Assembly (NCBI GenBank): GCA_024689525.1
Contig: JAILDI010000107.1
Span: 1-9,345, forward strand
Length of the DNA stretch: 9,345 bases
Direction of reading: 5' to 3'
Source of the DNA: Bacteroidales bacterium
GTDB lineage: Bacteria; Bacteroidota; Bacteroidia; Bacteroidales; UBA932
Both the position numbers and the translations under genes were made by a program. Under the pieces are notes generated by a model that had not been told where the DNA came from, made no database searches, and saw only the letters and a list, made by a program, of their open reading frames with translations. How positions within the stretch are numbered: the first letter of the stretch is position 1; each line of letters begins with the position of its first letter. Shown here one piece after another: positions 1 to 7,159 of this stretch.

Positions 1-89
1 CCCTCCGGCAGCCTTCCGCCGCAAGCGGAAATGGCTGCCAGGACAAGCGTAAGGGCCGAAATGGCCGACAATATTTTTTTTATCCCCAT
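1..89 (-). CDS. N-terminus of a further lipoprotein (continues beyond window)
   Basis: The start is an ATG at 89-87 within the last codons of the small protein, overlapping it by 10 nt in a different frame. The visible 29 residues form a textbook lipoprotein signal: MGIKKIL, then hydrophobic SAISALTLVLAAI, then lipobox ISAC with Cys23 followed by Gly-Gly. The rest lies outside the window, so the function cannot be given; another surface protein of the same locus is the simplest guess. Its fourth to sixth codons contain an A8 run, and the codons around the lipobox form a strong inverted repeat described separately. Confidence 0.72.
   Translation of the reverse strand, partial: MGIKKILSAISALTLVLAAISACGGRLPE
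7..39. repeat. Inverted repeat, 13-bp stem with 5-nt loop
   Basis: The arms are GGCAGCC+TTCCGC (7-19) and GCGGAA+GGCTGCC (25-30 and 33-39), with loop 20-24 and a 2-nt bulge at 31-32. All 13 pairs are Watson-Crick and mostly G-C. It lies inside the coding sequence of the last lipoprotein, across the lipobox codons, about 50 nt after its start codon. No T-tract follows it in either direction, so it is not a typical intrinsic terminator. It may be an mRNA structure that slows translation or RNA decay, or a chance result of codon choice. Confidence 0.6.
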
Positions 90-214
90 AAGATATCGTC
101 TTCTTCCTCGCCGATCTGTACGGTATTGTTGTAGCTGCCACAAACAACTGCAATGGGGACCGCTATAAACTCCCTGATTTCCGGAACGATATAGCTTTTT
201 AGTTCTTTTTTCAT
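80..214 (-). CDS. Small protein, 44 residues, KSYIVPEI-type with acidic tail
   Basis: A short open frame starting 12 nt after the stop of the fimbrillin-like gene. It begins MKKELKSYIVPEIREF, continues through a hydrophobic Ala/Val stretch and VVCGSYNN, and ends with a cluster of five acidic residues (GEEEDDILWG) before TAA. It has no signal peptide and no long membrane helix. Small proteins with a basic MKK start, a Tyr-x-x-Pro motif and an acidic tail are, from memory, frequent in Bacteroidales beside surface lipoprotein genes, but I know of no assigned function. Support for a real gene is its tight operon position, the family-like start and the overlap of its last codons with the start of the next lipoprotein gene. 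It could still be a chance frame. Confidence 0.65.
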   Translation of the reverse strand: MKKELKSYIVPEIREFIAVPIAVVCGSYNNTVQIGEEEDDILWG

Positions 215-226
215 AAGACGATAACT

Positions 227-2167
227 TTAGATTTTCATACAACGGACGGGAAGACCGAATGCCGAACGAGCGGCCTCATTATTTTTAACCGTCTGGTTAG
301 AAAGAGTTATAAGAAGAGAATACGCATGCATATTTGCCGTTGCGCTTGGCGTAGCGCTTAGATTTGCAGCCCAGCACCGCACCGTAGCACCAGCGTCCGT
401 CAATGTTCCGCCATTAAGGTAACCACCGGCAGGATAGAATGTTGAAACATTGGCAGGATCAGTATATAATGCGCCGCCAGTCTGCCATGTCATTGCTGAC
501 GCCGTGAATACAGAGTACCACGCAAAACCATTCTGTACTGGCACACAATAACCCGCCGGACATGGATCATAATTGGTTTTATTCCTATTAACATTGTTCC
601 AAAGGCTTTGTGCGTCATCAGCCTGGGATGCCGTAGAAATCCATGTGCGATAATCATTTGCATACAGGAACGTTGTCGGATGGGCTATGGTATACCCAAT
701 TGCATCAGGCGTAACATCGCCCTTCTTGGAAGAATATCCGGAAATGGTAACTCCCGTATTGAAAACACAAGTGGACGGATCCGCCGGGAAAGGATCCTTG
801 CGACCCCACTGATAATAAAAACCGTAAGCTCCGGTCCCATTCTTTGACGTGGCTCCCAAATTAATATCGGACATAAGCCATGCATTATTCCGGCCATAAT
901 GATACGGTTCCATTTCGCTCTCCGGTTTGCACCAGACATGCCAGCTCCAGACTATGTTTCCGTCAGGATCAAGGACAGCCAGAACAGTACTTCCATTGGC
1001 ATTTGCAGGAGCACGGAAATTCACTGCCCCTGAATTACCGAGACTGATGAAATCCACCTTGCTCTCATTGCTCGTCGCCCAGAGCCATTTGGCCGTGTAG
1101 CCATCCGAAGCGGGAGCGGTTCCGGTAAAGACATTGGACTTATCAACCTTCTGAGCCGCAAATTTATAGTAACCTCCCTCCGAAATCATATAACAGTTGG
1201 CACGATTGAGGCTATATCCCTTCGTACTGTTGGCACCGACCAAATCAAAGAAAATAGGGTTGGCCTCTCCGGAATCGACATGGGTGTCGATATCCGTAAG
1301 GTTGATCGTGTAGATTTTCTGTGCCTCGAAAGCTTTCCTGGGATTGACGTTGAACTTTATCTCCTGTCCGTTGGTCATCTTGAGGTCAAAGCAGCAGGAA
1401 GCGTCCGTGAGATCGACAGGGTAAATCGCGACCCAGGCGTGCTGGGCGGAGGAAATCGCCGCTGTAGAAGGATACGTGACCACCAGTTTCTTGCCGGCAT
1501 CGGCATCTGAGGGAGTGAGCGTTCCTGTCGTGAGATCCACCGTAGCGTTCCCTACAAAAGCCGTATTGGCCGTTATCGTAACGGACTCGGCGACAGCCTC
1601 GCTGAGGCAGCTACCCTGACCGCTGACAACAATGTCAAGTATGGCGAGAGGATAAGTGAACAGCATCTCATACTCGGAATCTTCGCTGCTTAGATCCGCA
1701 GCCCCGAGCATAAAGTCGCTAACTCCGACAAGGCCGTTGACATCTGTAACCTGTCCGACGGAGGAAGGCAGGCTGACGCTTACGGCCGAAGGGTCGGAAG
1801 CATAGGAAGATGAGTAAGGATAGATGGAATAGAGCTTGAAATTATCCGAAGCCGGGGTAAGCGTTCCCGAGAACTTCCCTATCCTTTCACCTGCTGTGGA
1901 AGCAACGAGAGAAAGTTGCACGTTGGAATTGGAGGAATTGCCGGCTTCCCATACACTAATGGCGTCACCGGACTTCCAGGTAATGTAGCGTTCTCCATCA
2001 AGTTCCGTCTTCCTGACTGGTCCCGACGAGGCTGAAATGATGAAGTCCCCCTGGACGGCCGGGATTTCCGGCTCCTCGGGAGTCACAGGTGCCTCCGCCT
2101 CCTTACTGCACGAGAACAGTACGCAGGCAGAAAGCATAGCCGTGAGATAAAAACTGCTTTTTTTCAT
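227..2167 (-). CDS. Fimbrillin-like (Mfa-like) lipoprotein with C-terminal FISUMP-like domain
   Basis: A 646-residue lipoprotein beginning 17 nt after the GH105 stop; the signal peptide ends VLFSC with Cys20. It is followed by a Pro/Glu-rich linker (about 25-38). Residues of about 40-292 resemble the Bacteroidota fimbrillin/Mfa-like domain: KTELDGERYITWKSGDAISV near 53-72, a strand-rich core, and AWVAIYPVDL near 244-253. A middle module (about 320-413) carries NRANCYMIS, GGYYKFAA and NIVWSWHVWC. The C-terminal part (about 427-646) matches the pattern of the Fibrobacter succinogenes major paralogous (FISUMP-type) domain: INLGAT, YGFYYQWGRKDPFP, AHPTTF, NYDPCPAGYCVPV and the ending LPVRCMKI. 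This architecture is common, uncharacterised and surface-located in the phylum. In this operon it may bind the target glycan or serve as an adhesin, but no catalytic motif is visible and the function is unknown. Confidence 0.85.
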   Translation of the reverse strand: MKKSSFYLTAMLSACVLFSCSKEAEAPVTPEEPEIPAVQGDFIISASSGPVRKTELDGERYITWKSGDAISVWEAGNSSNSNVQLSLVASTAGERIGKFSGTLTPASDNFKLYSIYPYSSSYASDPSAVSVSLPSSVGQVTDVNGLVGVSDFMLGAADLSSEDSEYEMLFTYPLAILDIVVSGQGSCLSEAVAESVTITANTAFVGNATVDLTTGTLTPSDADAGKKLVVTYPSTAAISSAQHAWVAIYPVDLTDASCCFDLKMTNGQEIKFNVNPRKAFEAQKIYTINLTDIDTHVDSGEANPIFFDLVGANSTKGYSLNRANCYMISEGGYYKFAAQKVDKSNVFTGTAPASDGYTAKWLWATSNESKVDFISLGNSGAVNFRAPANANGSTVLAVLDPDGNIVWSWHVWCKPESEMEPYHYGRNNAWLMSDINLGATSKNGTGAYGFYYQWGRKDPFPADPSTCVFNTGVTISGYSSKKGDVTPDAIGYTIAHPTTFLYANDYRTWISTASQADDAQSLWNNVNRNKTNYDPCPAGYCVPVQNGFAWYSVFTASAMTWQTGGALYTDPANVSTFYPAGGYLNGGTLTDAGATVRCWAANLSATPSATANMHAYSLLITLSNQTVKNNEAARSAFGLPVRCMKI

Positions 2168-2184
2168 TTTTGTAGTTATTGTTA

Positions 2185-3315
2185 TTAGTTGTTGAATATT
2201 TCATTGGCAAGGAGCAGATATGCTCCTGTCGCATAAGTTTCTCCCCCGATACGTCGCCTCGCAAAATAATAGTCCCTGTCACCGACACAAGTCCCCTCAC
2301 AGACCCATTCAAGCACGATGTCTTCCGTACCGGCATTTTTAAGGCAATACCTGTCAAGTCCGCGGAGTGCCCGCTTCGAACTTCTCCAATATTTCCTCTG
2401 CAATAATCCGGAATGGAATCCTTTTGCCATCGCATAACCGAACATTGCGGTACAGGAGGCCTCCAGAAAATTTCCGGTCTCCCCCGCCCTTGCAGGAAGC
2501 TGATACCACAGACCGGTTTTTCTGTCCTGCAGATTAAGGAGTGACCCCATCATTGAACGATACATATCTTCAATGACCGGGTACTCGGGATGATCCTTGG
2601 GGAGGACGGAGAGAAGGTCGACAAGCGTCATCGCCACCCAGCCGTTGCCGCGTCCCCAGAACTCGCTGTTCCTCTGAAGATGATTGACATTCCATCCGGG
2701 CTGACTGCAGGCATCTCCGGTCGCCACGGCACTCTCGGCCCAGGCGTGAAACCAAAGACCGGTACCGGAATCCCGCAGATGGACTGCGTGGGCAAGGACC
2801 TCTTTTACACACTCGTCAAGATACCTGACATCTCCGCTTGCCCTGTAATTTTCCAGAAGGAAAATCTCGAGCATATAGAGAGTATCATCCCATAGTTCAG
2901 TCCCCGTAGTCCTGTGAGAGCAGCCACCCTCCGGCGTCCGCCGTATGGCGTGATACTGACCGAGGACACGGTCAAGTGCGGCGTCAGTGGACGGTGTTGC
3001 CATCCCGGCGCCTTTCAGATATGCGAATCCGAAAGCGGAAGCAATCCCGTTCGGATGGACTCCGTGAGCCTTTGGCGCCACCCTTTCCATCACTGAGAAG
3101 ACATAATCATCTATCTGTGCGAGACGTGAAGGGTCGCTTCTGCCGATTTCGACGAAAGACTTCAACAGCACCGCATCCCTCCAGTTATAGACAAAAGCCT
3201 CCGGCGGAACGTCACGGCTGATTGCCGCCTCGAACAGCTGAACCCTTTTTGATGTACGTGCAAAAAGAGAACAGCAGCAAAGCAGAGCAAGGAGTATGAG
3301 AGTCCTAATCTTCAC
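2185..3315 (-). CDS. GH105/GH88-type unsaturated glycuronyl hydrolase, secreted
   Basis: A glycoside hydrolase of the GH105/GH88 alpha6/alpha6-toroid group. Such enzymes hydrate the 4,5-unsaturated uronic acid left by polysaccharide lyases and so release it from the oligosaccharide end. Numbered from the GTG at 3315 (376 residues), motifs are YNWRDAVLLKSF near 43-54, HPNGIASAFGFAYL near 87-100, LWDDTLYM at 141-148, FWGRGNGWVAM at 219-229, LEASCTAMFGYAMAKG near 284-299 and YATGAYLLLANE near 361-372. By family analogy the Asp before TLYM (Asp144) is the likely acid catalyst. There is no in-frame ATG near the start. GTG at 3315 gives a good Sec signal (KIRTLILLALLCCCSLFA, cleavage after SLFA); GTG 3327 and TTG 3333 are alternatives. 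It overlaps the previous gene by about 11 nt, so translation is probably coupled. No proper lipobox is present, so a periplasmic soluble enzyme is expected. Family sure; substrate linkage not determinable. Confidence 0.92.
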   Translation of the reverse strand: MKIRTLILLALLCCCSLFARTSKRVQLFEAAISRDVPPEAFVYNWRDAVLLKSFVEIGRSDPSRLAQIDDYVFSVMERVAPKAHGVHPNGIASAFGFAYLKGAGMATPSTDAALDRVLGQYHAIRRTPEGGCSHRTTGTELWDDTLYMLEIFLLENYRASGDVRYLDECVKEVLAHAVHLRDSGTGLWFHAWAESAVATGDACSQPGWNVNHLQRNSEFWGRGNGWVAMTLVDLLSVLPKDHPEYPVIEDMYRSMMGSLLNLQDRKTGLWYQLPARAGETGNFLEASCTAMFGYAMAKGFHSGLLQRKYWRSSKRALRGLDRYCLKNAGTEDIVLEWVCEGTCVGDRDYYFARRRIGGETYATGAYLLLANEIFNN

Positions 3316-5137
3316 TTTCAGGGTCACATGCAAAGCGGAAACCTATATAATTACTGTATGCCACAGTTGAAGTAATTGCGTAAGCATCTCGGCTGCAGTT
3401 CTGGAAAACGCTCTGGACACCCCTTTGTGCACGTCCTCCGCGAAGTACAATCTGTTTGTTCGCATTCATCGGAGCTTCCTTGTAGGTGGCATAATATGCA
3501 CCCCACCAGGATGATGTCATCTCCTGTGCATTCCCGGACATATCGTAAATGCCGATCTGGTTGGGCTGATGCTGCCCGACAGGTTCGCAGTGGGGTCTGG
3601 CTACGCCATTGGCCCAGACCGCGATATCGTCCAGGTCATCGCTTCCGCTGAAACGGAACATCGGCACTTCGGGGTCATCCGAATAGACATTGCCCCTGGC
3701 AGCCACTTCCCACTGGGCTTCATTGGGCAGATATCCGCCGAAGAAGCGGCAGAACGCATCTGCGCCATAGAATGTAACTCCTACGACCGGGCAGTCAAGG
3801 TAATCCTCATCAACGGTCCATATTCCGTCTACCTGACGGATATCTGTGTAGGCATCAAAGAGGAGAGCTTCATTTTTCCAGGTTCCGTCCTTTACAACTG
3901 TACTGCCATAATTATTGAGGAACTCGCAGAACCACCTGTTTGTCACTTCATATTTTGCCATGCAGAAAGGAGCAAGCGTGGCCTCGGAAGGCACAGGAGT
4001 ACTGCTGCGGCCTACACTTTGATTGATTTGGAACTCACCGTCGTGAGCCTGCGAGTACTTCGCAGGCATCGAAGGCTGCTCATAATCACCCAGCCATCCG
4101 ATGAATACCGGATTGGACGGAATAATCTTGATCATTCCTCCGTCACAGTCGTAAGTTACCACTTTCACCTTTGTGACATTGCCGTAATTGACGCCCGTTT
4201 CTTCCGTCTCGGCATAAGCCCTTAGATAGAATATCTTACCCGGAGTCACATCCTCCATGGAAAGGGTGAAGGTCTCATCACACGAGGCGAAACTGCTGTT
4301 CTTTATCGTCGGCAGCTTAATGGAAGATGACCAGCAGAAACCGAAGGAGGTCACAGTATTGCCCTGCCTGTCCTCGATTGCGCTCTTGACGACAAGGGAA
4401 CTGTAGGTATTCTCAAGAATCTGTATTTCCGCAAATTCCACAGGGTGGATATCGAGGGTCGAGAATGTGATTTCATCAGAATAGCCCGCCCCGTTTTCCG
4501 TCATTGCATAAGCACGAACCCTATAAGCCGTTCCTATCTCAAGTTCGCCTATGGTTGCACTGAATCCTTCGGCTGAGTTCACAGCATGTACGGAAAGAAC
4601 TCCATCTCCGCCGATAACAAGCTCTCCGGAAGTTGCAGAAGTGTAAATAAAACCTGTTGATGTAACCGGATAATCTCCGGAATCCACAACAGAACCGGAA
4701 AGAGTGGCTTCTGTGGCGTAGATATCCGTAGCAGGAGAAATGCCGACCGTAGGAAGTTGAAAGTCGGTAGTGGAGAAAGTCATCTGGTTTCCGTAAATAA
4801 CGGTTCCGTCTTTCATTACCGCAAATGCCTTCATATAGTACTTGTGCATCGGTATGAGTTCGTAAGTCCTGACCGAGAACTCTCCCTCTCCCGCATCAAC
4901 GGACACACAGGGGCTGTCCGTGAAAGAAAACAGTTCGGAAGAGGAAAAACAGACGCCGCGGCACAGCATATTGGCCGTTCCTCCTTTTGTAGAGCCACGA
5001 AGGACAGCGGTCGAACTCGTCGCCGTCGTAACGGGCAATGTCTCAACAGTGGGAAGAGAATTGTCCGCTTCCTCCTTGCAGGAGGCTGCAAGGACGACGG
5101 CCGAGAGCAAACAAATTATTCTGAATCTCATAGTCAT
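3305..5137 (-). CDS. Surface lipoprotein with three FnIII-like repeats and a non-canonical FGE/SUMF1-like domain
   Basis: A 610-residue lipoprotein. The start at 5137 (MTMRFRII) lies 4 nt after the preceding stop; the ATG at 5131 is equally possible, and one at 5173 overlaps the upstream gene too far. The lipobox is LAASC with Cys20. Residues of about 30-126, 129-228 and 231-329 are three fibronectin-III-like repeats of the Bacteroidota type, each with a G-[FV]-x-[FYW] strand early, a YY/YRVRAYA/YLRAYA strand late, and the first two ending FSTTD or FSTLD. Residues of about 334-604 are an FGE-sulfatase (SUMF1) fold: FCMAKYEVTNRWFCEFLN, PVVGVTFYGADAFCRFFGG, LPNEAQWEVAARGN, IGIYDMSGNAQEM, LRGG and YIGFRFACD. 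The two cysteines that bind copper in true formylglycine-generating enzymes fall on Arg and Val here, so catalysis is doubtful. Between an enzyme and GH105 in this operon, it may act as a surface glycan-binding protein; that role is inference. Confidence 0.88.
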   Translation of the reverse strand: MTMRFRIICLLSAVVLAASCKEEADNSLPTVETLPVTTATSSTAVLRGSTKGGTANMLCRGVCFSSSELFSFTDSPCVSVDAGEGEFSVRTYELIPMHKYYMKAFAVMKDGTVIYGNQMTFSTTDFQLPTVGISPATDIYATEATLSGSVVDSGDYPVTSTGFIYTSATSGELVIGGDGVLSVHAVNSAEGFSATIGELEIGTAYRVRAYAMTENGAGYSDEITFSTLDIHPVEFAEIQILENTYSSLVVKSAIEDRQGNTVTSFGFCWSSSIKLPTIKNSSFASCDETFTLSMEDVTPGKIFYLRAYAETEETGVNYGNVTKVKVVTYDCDGGMIKIIPSNPVFIGWLGDYEQPSMPAKYSQAHDGEFQINQSVGRSSTPVPSEATLAPFCMAKYEVTNRWFCEFLNNYGSTVVKDGTWKNEALLFDAYTDIRQVDGIWTVDEDYLDCPVVGVTFYGADAFCRFFGGYLPNEAQWEVAARGNVYSDDPEVPMFRFSGSDDLDDIAVWANGVARPHCEPVGQHQPNQIGIYDMSGNAQEMTSSWWGAYYATYKEAPMNANKQIVLRGGRAQRGVQSVFQNCSRDAYAITSTVAYSNYIGFRFACDPESED

Positions 5138-5141
5138 ACTG

Positions 5142-7145
5142 TCAGTTTTGTCCGGTAATGGCAAGTCCCACATCCTCTCCGTTCACCGACAGGAAAGCCT
5201 GTGAACGGTCAGAGAAATCGATGCCGCTGCCATAAGCTTCCTTTTGGTCGAAATACCAATAGGACTCGTTCATATACTCAGGAACAGTATCGGAATATAT
5301 CCAGCGGTTGTAATACTTTTTTTTGACGAAATTGCCCTTGATACCAAGTTTCAAGCCCTCCGGAGTGGTCACGAAACATTCTATCCCGTCATCTTCCGTA
5401 TATACCTTCTGCTCCGGCACACTCACCGGAGAGTTTATAATACTGTTACGGAGAGCCTCGAATTTTTCATCCGTGTCGATATCCTTGTCCACGCGCCACC
5501 ACATTATCACTCCTCCGAGTTCATCAGGTGACGGAGCGGTTCCTTTCAATTCGGTAGTTATTCGAAGCGCCGTTCCATAGACATAACTGCTGTTATTGGA
5601 ATCATAAGTGAGCACAGGAGTTTTCATCCGGCCGTCCGTTCCAAAAGTAAACAGATACCTGATCGAGACTACTATATCCTCTATCCTGGAGAAATAAGTC
5701 ATACCTCCGGCCTGGTTCAGGGCCTTAGCGTTGCCGCTCATCGCGAACCAGTCGCTTACCCGTTCGTTTCCGACCCACATTTCATCCACATAAGTCCCGG
5801 GCACTATTATATGCGAACAGAGGTTGGACGCGGCAGGAGGGTTATCCCTTCCGTTGCCGGCCTGGAGCACTACGACCTCGTTGGCATTCTGTGACCTTGC
5901 CCATGCGTCACGGAAACAAGTCCATACGTGGGAACCATATGGGATACGCCCGAAGGGGTCATTTCTTCCCTCCATATAGTGGGCGAAATTGATTATATCC
6001 CTGTGGGAGTTACCTGCAACGACGACAGAAAGCGATTTTTCCGTTCCATTGCCGGTATAGTGATGTCCGGCACTGCTGATCGAGAACTTCCTGTCGATAT
6101 AATTCATTGCGTTCATCGCATAGTACTCCTTTCCGGAAGCGTCCGTCCCTTTTTCAGGTCCGAACGTCCACGCGACTGTCCGGGGATAAGTATCATTGAT
6201 GCGCCTGTCTTGTGCCGAAGGCTCCCAGGAAGCCAGAACGTTGTACCAATACATCCCGTACCCGTATATCAGGCCTCCGGCAAGCTGATCAATCTTTCCG
6301 CCGCTGGAGCCGCGATAATAGCAGCGGGACATCGGGCCGGAACTGACCTTTCCGGGCGTGAAATAATTCGCAAAGATACAGGCGGACAGGTAATCCCTGC
6401 ACTTGAGGGCCATCGCCCTGGCTTCTTCATTTTTCGTGTATTTGGCAAGATATCCGATACATTCAGCCTGTACGCCGGTATAAGTGGGCGAATTGTGCTC
6501 ATGAATGCCCCAGTCGCACAGGAAACCGTAAAACTCGCCCAGCATGGAATACCCCTTCGCAGCAATCTCGGCGGGTGTAAGGTTATGCCCGCACCCCCAG
6601 GTCCGGTTCCCGCTGAGATTCTCTCCCAGGGCCACCATATTCCAGGCTCGCATTATATAAATATTTGAATAGCTTACCGCGACGTTGTCGTGATTCCACG
6701 AAGCATAAAGCGCTTTGTCCACAAAGTCATCGAACAGAGCCTTCACATCTTCCGGCCATCCGGGATAGTATTCTATCAAAGCCGGGCCGGCAAGTTCCAG
6801 TGCGAATTCAATATTATTCTCATCGCTCATATCTCCTCCTATAGTACGCGGGACCTTTCCGAGATCAGGGAGTTCCTGGGCCTGACAGGCACAGAAACGC
6901 TGCAGAGCGGCTTTAACATATTTGACATCCATCCCCAGGTGACAGGCCTCAAGGATGAAATCGAAATAACCTGTGGTGTCGAAACCGTCGTCGCTCGCAT
7001 TGACCTCGTTCCAAAGGGCATCGACCCGAGGATCTCTGTTGAATCCGGGTTCGCCCTTTTCAGCAGGCAGCGCCACGGCACTTCCCTTGCAGCCCGTAAG
7101 AACTGCAATCGCACACACAAGAAATATTCTTAAGATACTTTTCAT
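5142..7145 (-). CDS. Uncharacterised lipoprotein, candidate alpha/alpha-toroid polysaccharide lyase
   Basis: A 667-residue protein whose family I do not recognise with certainty. The start at 7145 gives a lipoprotein signal (VLTGC, Cys19), lies 14 nt after the SusD stop and has an AAAGGA-like ribosome site; an ATG at 7172 inside the SusD gene is less likely. Residues of about 40-330 are helix-rich with many Trp/Tyr/Gly, as expected of an alpha/alpha toroid. They contain NHDNVAVSYSNIY (151-163) and the striking HEHNSPTY (215-222), whose Asn, His and Tyr resemble the charge-neutralising and base/acid residues of toroid lyases. After about residue 340 the sequence turns beta-rich (HHYTGNG at 361-367, then SLSVVVAGNS), consistent with a C-terminal beta-sandwich as in PL8/PL12-like enzymes. 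Context supports a lyase: a GH105 gene, which processes unsaturated lyase products, lies two genes downstream. A glycoside hydrolase with a similar toroid cannot be excluded. Probably surface-exposed. Confidence 0.6.
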   Translation of the reverse strand: MKSILRIFLVCAIAVLTGCKGSAVALPAEKGEPGFNRDPRVDALWNEVNASDDGFDTTGYFDFILEACHLGMDVKYVKAALQRFCACQAQELPDLGKVPRTIGGDMSDENNIEFALELAGPALIEYYPGWPEDVKALFDDFVDKALYASWNHDNVAVSYSNIYIMRAWNMVALGENLSGNRTWGCGHNLTPAEIAAKGYSMLGEFYGFLCDWGIHEHNSPTYTGVQAECIGYLAKYTKNEEARAMALKCRDYLSACIFANYFTPGKVSSGPMSRCYYRGSSGGKIDQLAGGLIYGYGMYWYNVLASWEPSAQDRRINDTYPRTVAWTFGPEKGTDASGKEYYAMNAMNYIDRKFSISSAGHHYTGNGTEKSLSVVVAGNSHRDIINFAHYMEGRNDPFGRIPYGSHVWTCFRDAWARSQNANEVVVLQAGNGRDNPPAASNLCSHIIVPGTYVDEMWVGNERVSDWFAMSGNAKALNQAGGMTYFSRIEDIVVSIRYLFTFGTDGRMKTPVLTYDSNNSSYVYGTALRITTELKGTAPSPDELGGVIMWWRVDKDIDTDEKFEALRNSIINSPVSVPEQKVYTEDDGIECFVTTPEGLKLGIKGNFVKKKYYNRWIYSDTVPEYMNESYWYFDQKEAYGSGIDFSDRSQAFLSVNGEDVGLAITGQN

Positions 7146-7159
7146 AAAACGCGTCCTTT

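Noticed and set aside
54..81. Plus-strand terminator-like GGCC/GGCC stem followed by T8
   Set aside because: The stem has only 4 pairs, the T-run starts 7 nt after it, no plus-strand gene precedes it, and the bases are explained as lipoprotein coding sequence.
2103..2435. Minus-strand 110-codon frame spanning the GH105/fimbrillin-like junction
   Set aside because: It overlaps two well-supported genes in another frame and has no family features or signal peptide.
2185..3315. GH105 protein as a lipoprotein because of its CCC run
   Set aside because: The residue before the first Cys is Leu, which does not fit a lipobox; a Sec signal cleaved after SLFA fits better.
3305..4138. Sulfatase-maturing formylglycine-generating enzyme
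   Set aside because: The catalytic copper-binding cysteines are missing, the protein is a predicted surface lipoprotein, and no sulfatase is nearby.
3569..4225. Plus-strand open frame of 218 codons
   Set aside because: It is antisense to the FGE-like domain, which has clear family motifs in the minus frame; the plus-strand product has none.
5928..6668. Plus-strand open frame of 246 codons
   Set aside because: It lies wholly opposite the lyase-like gene, shows no signal peptide or recognisable motif, and its composition is what the reverse of a G/C-ending codon pattern gives.
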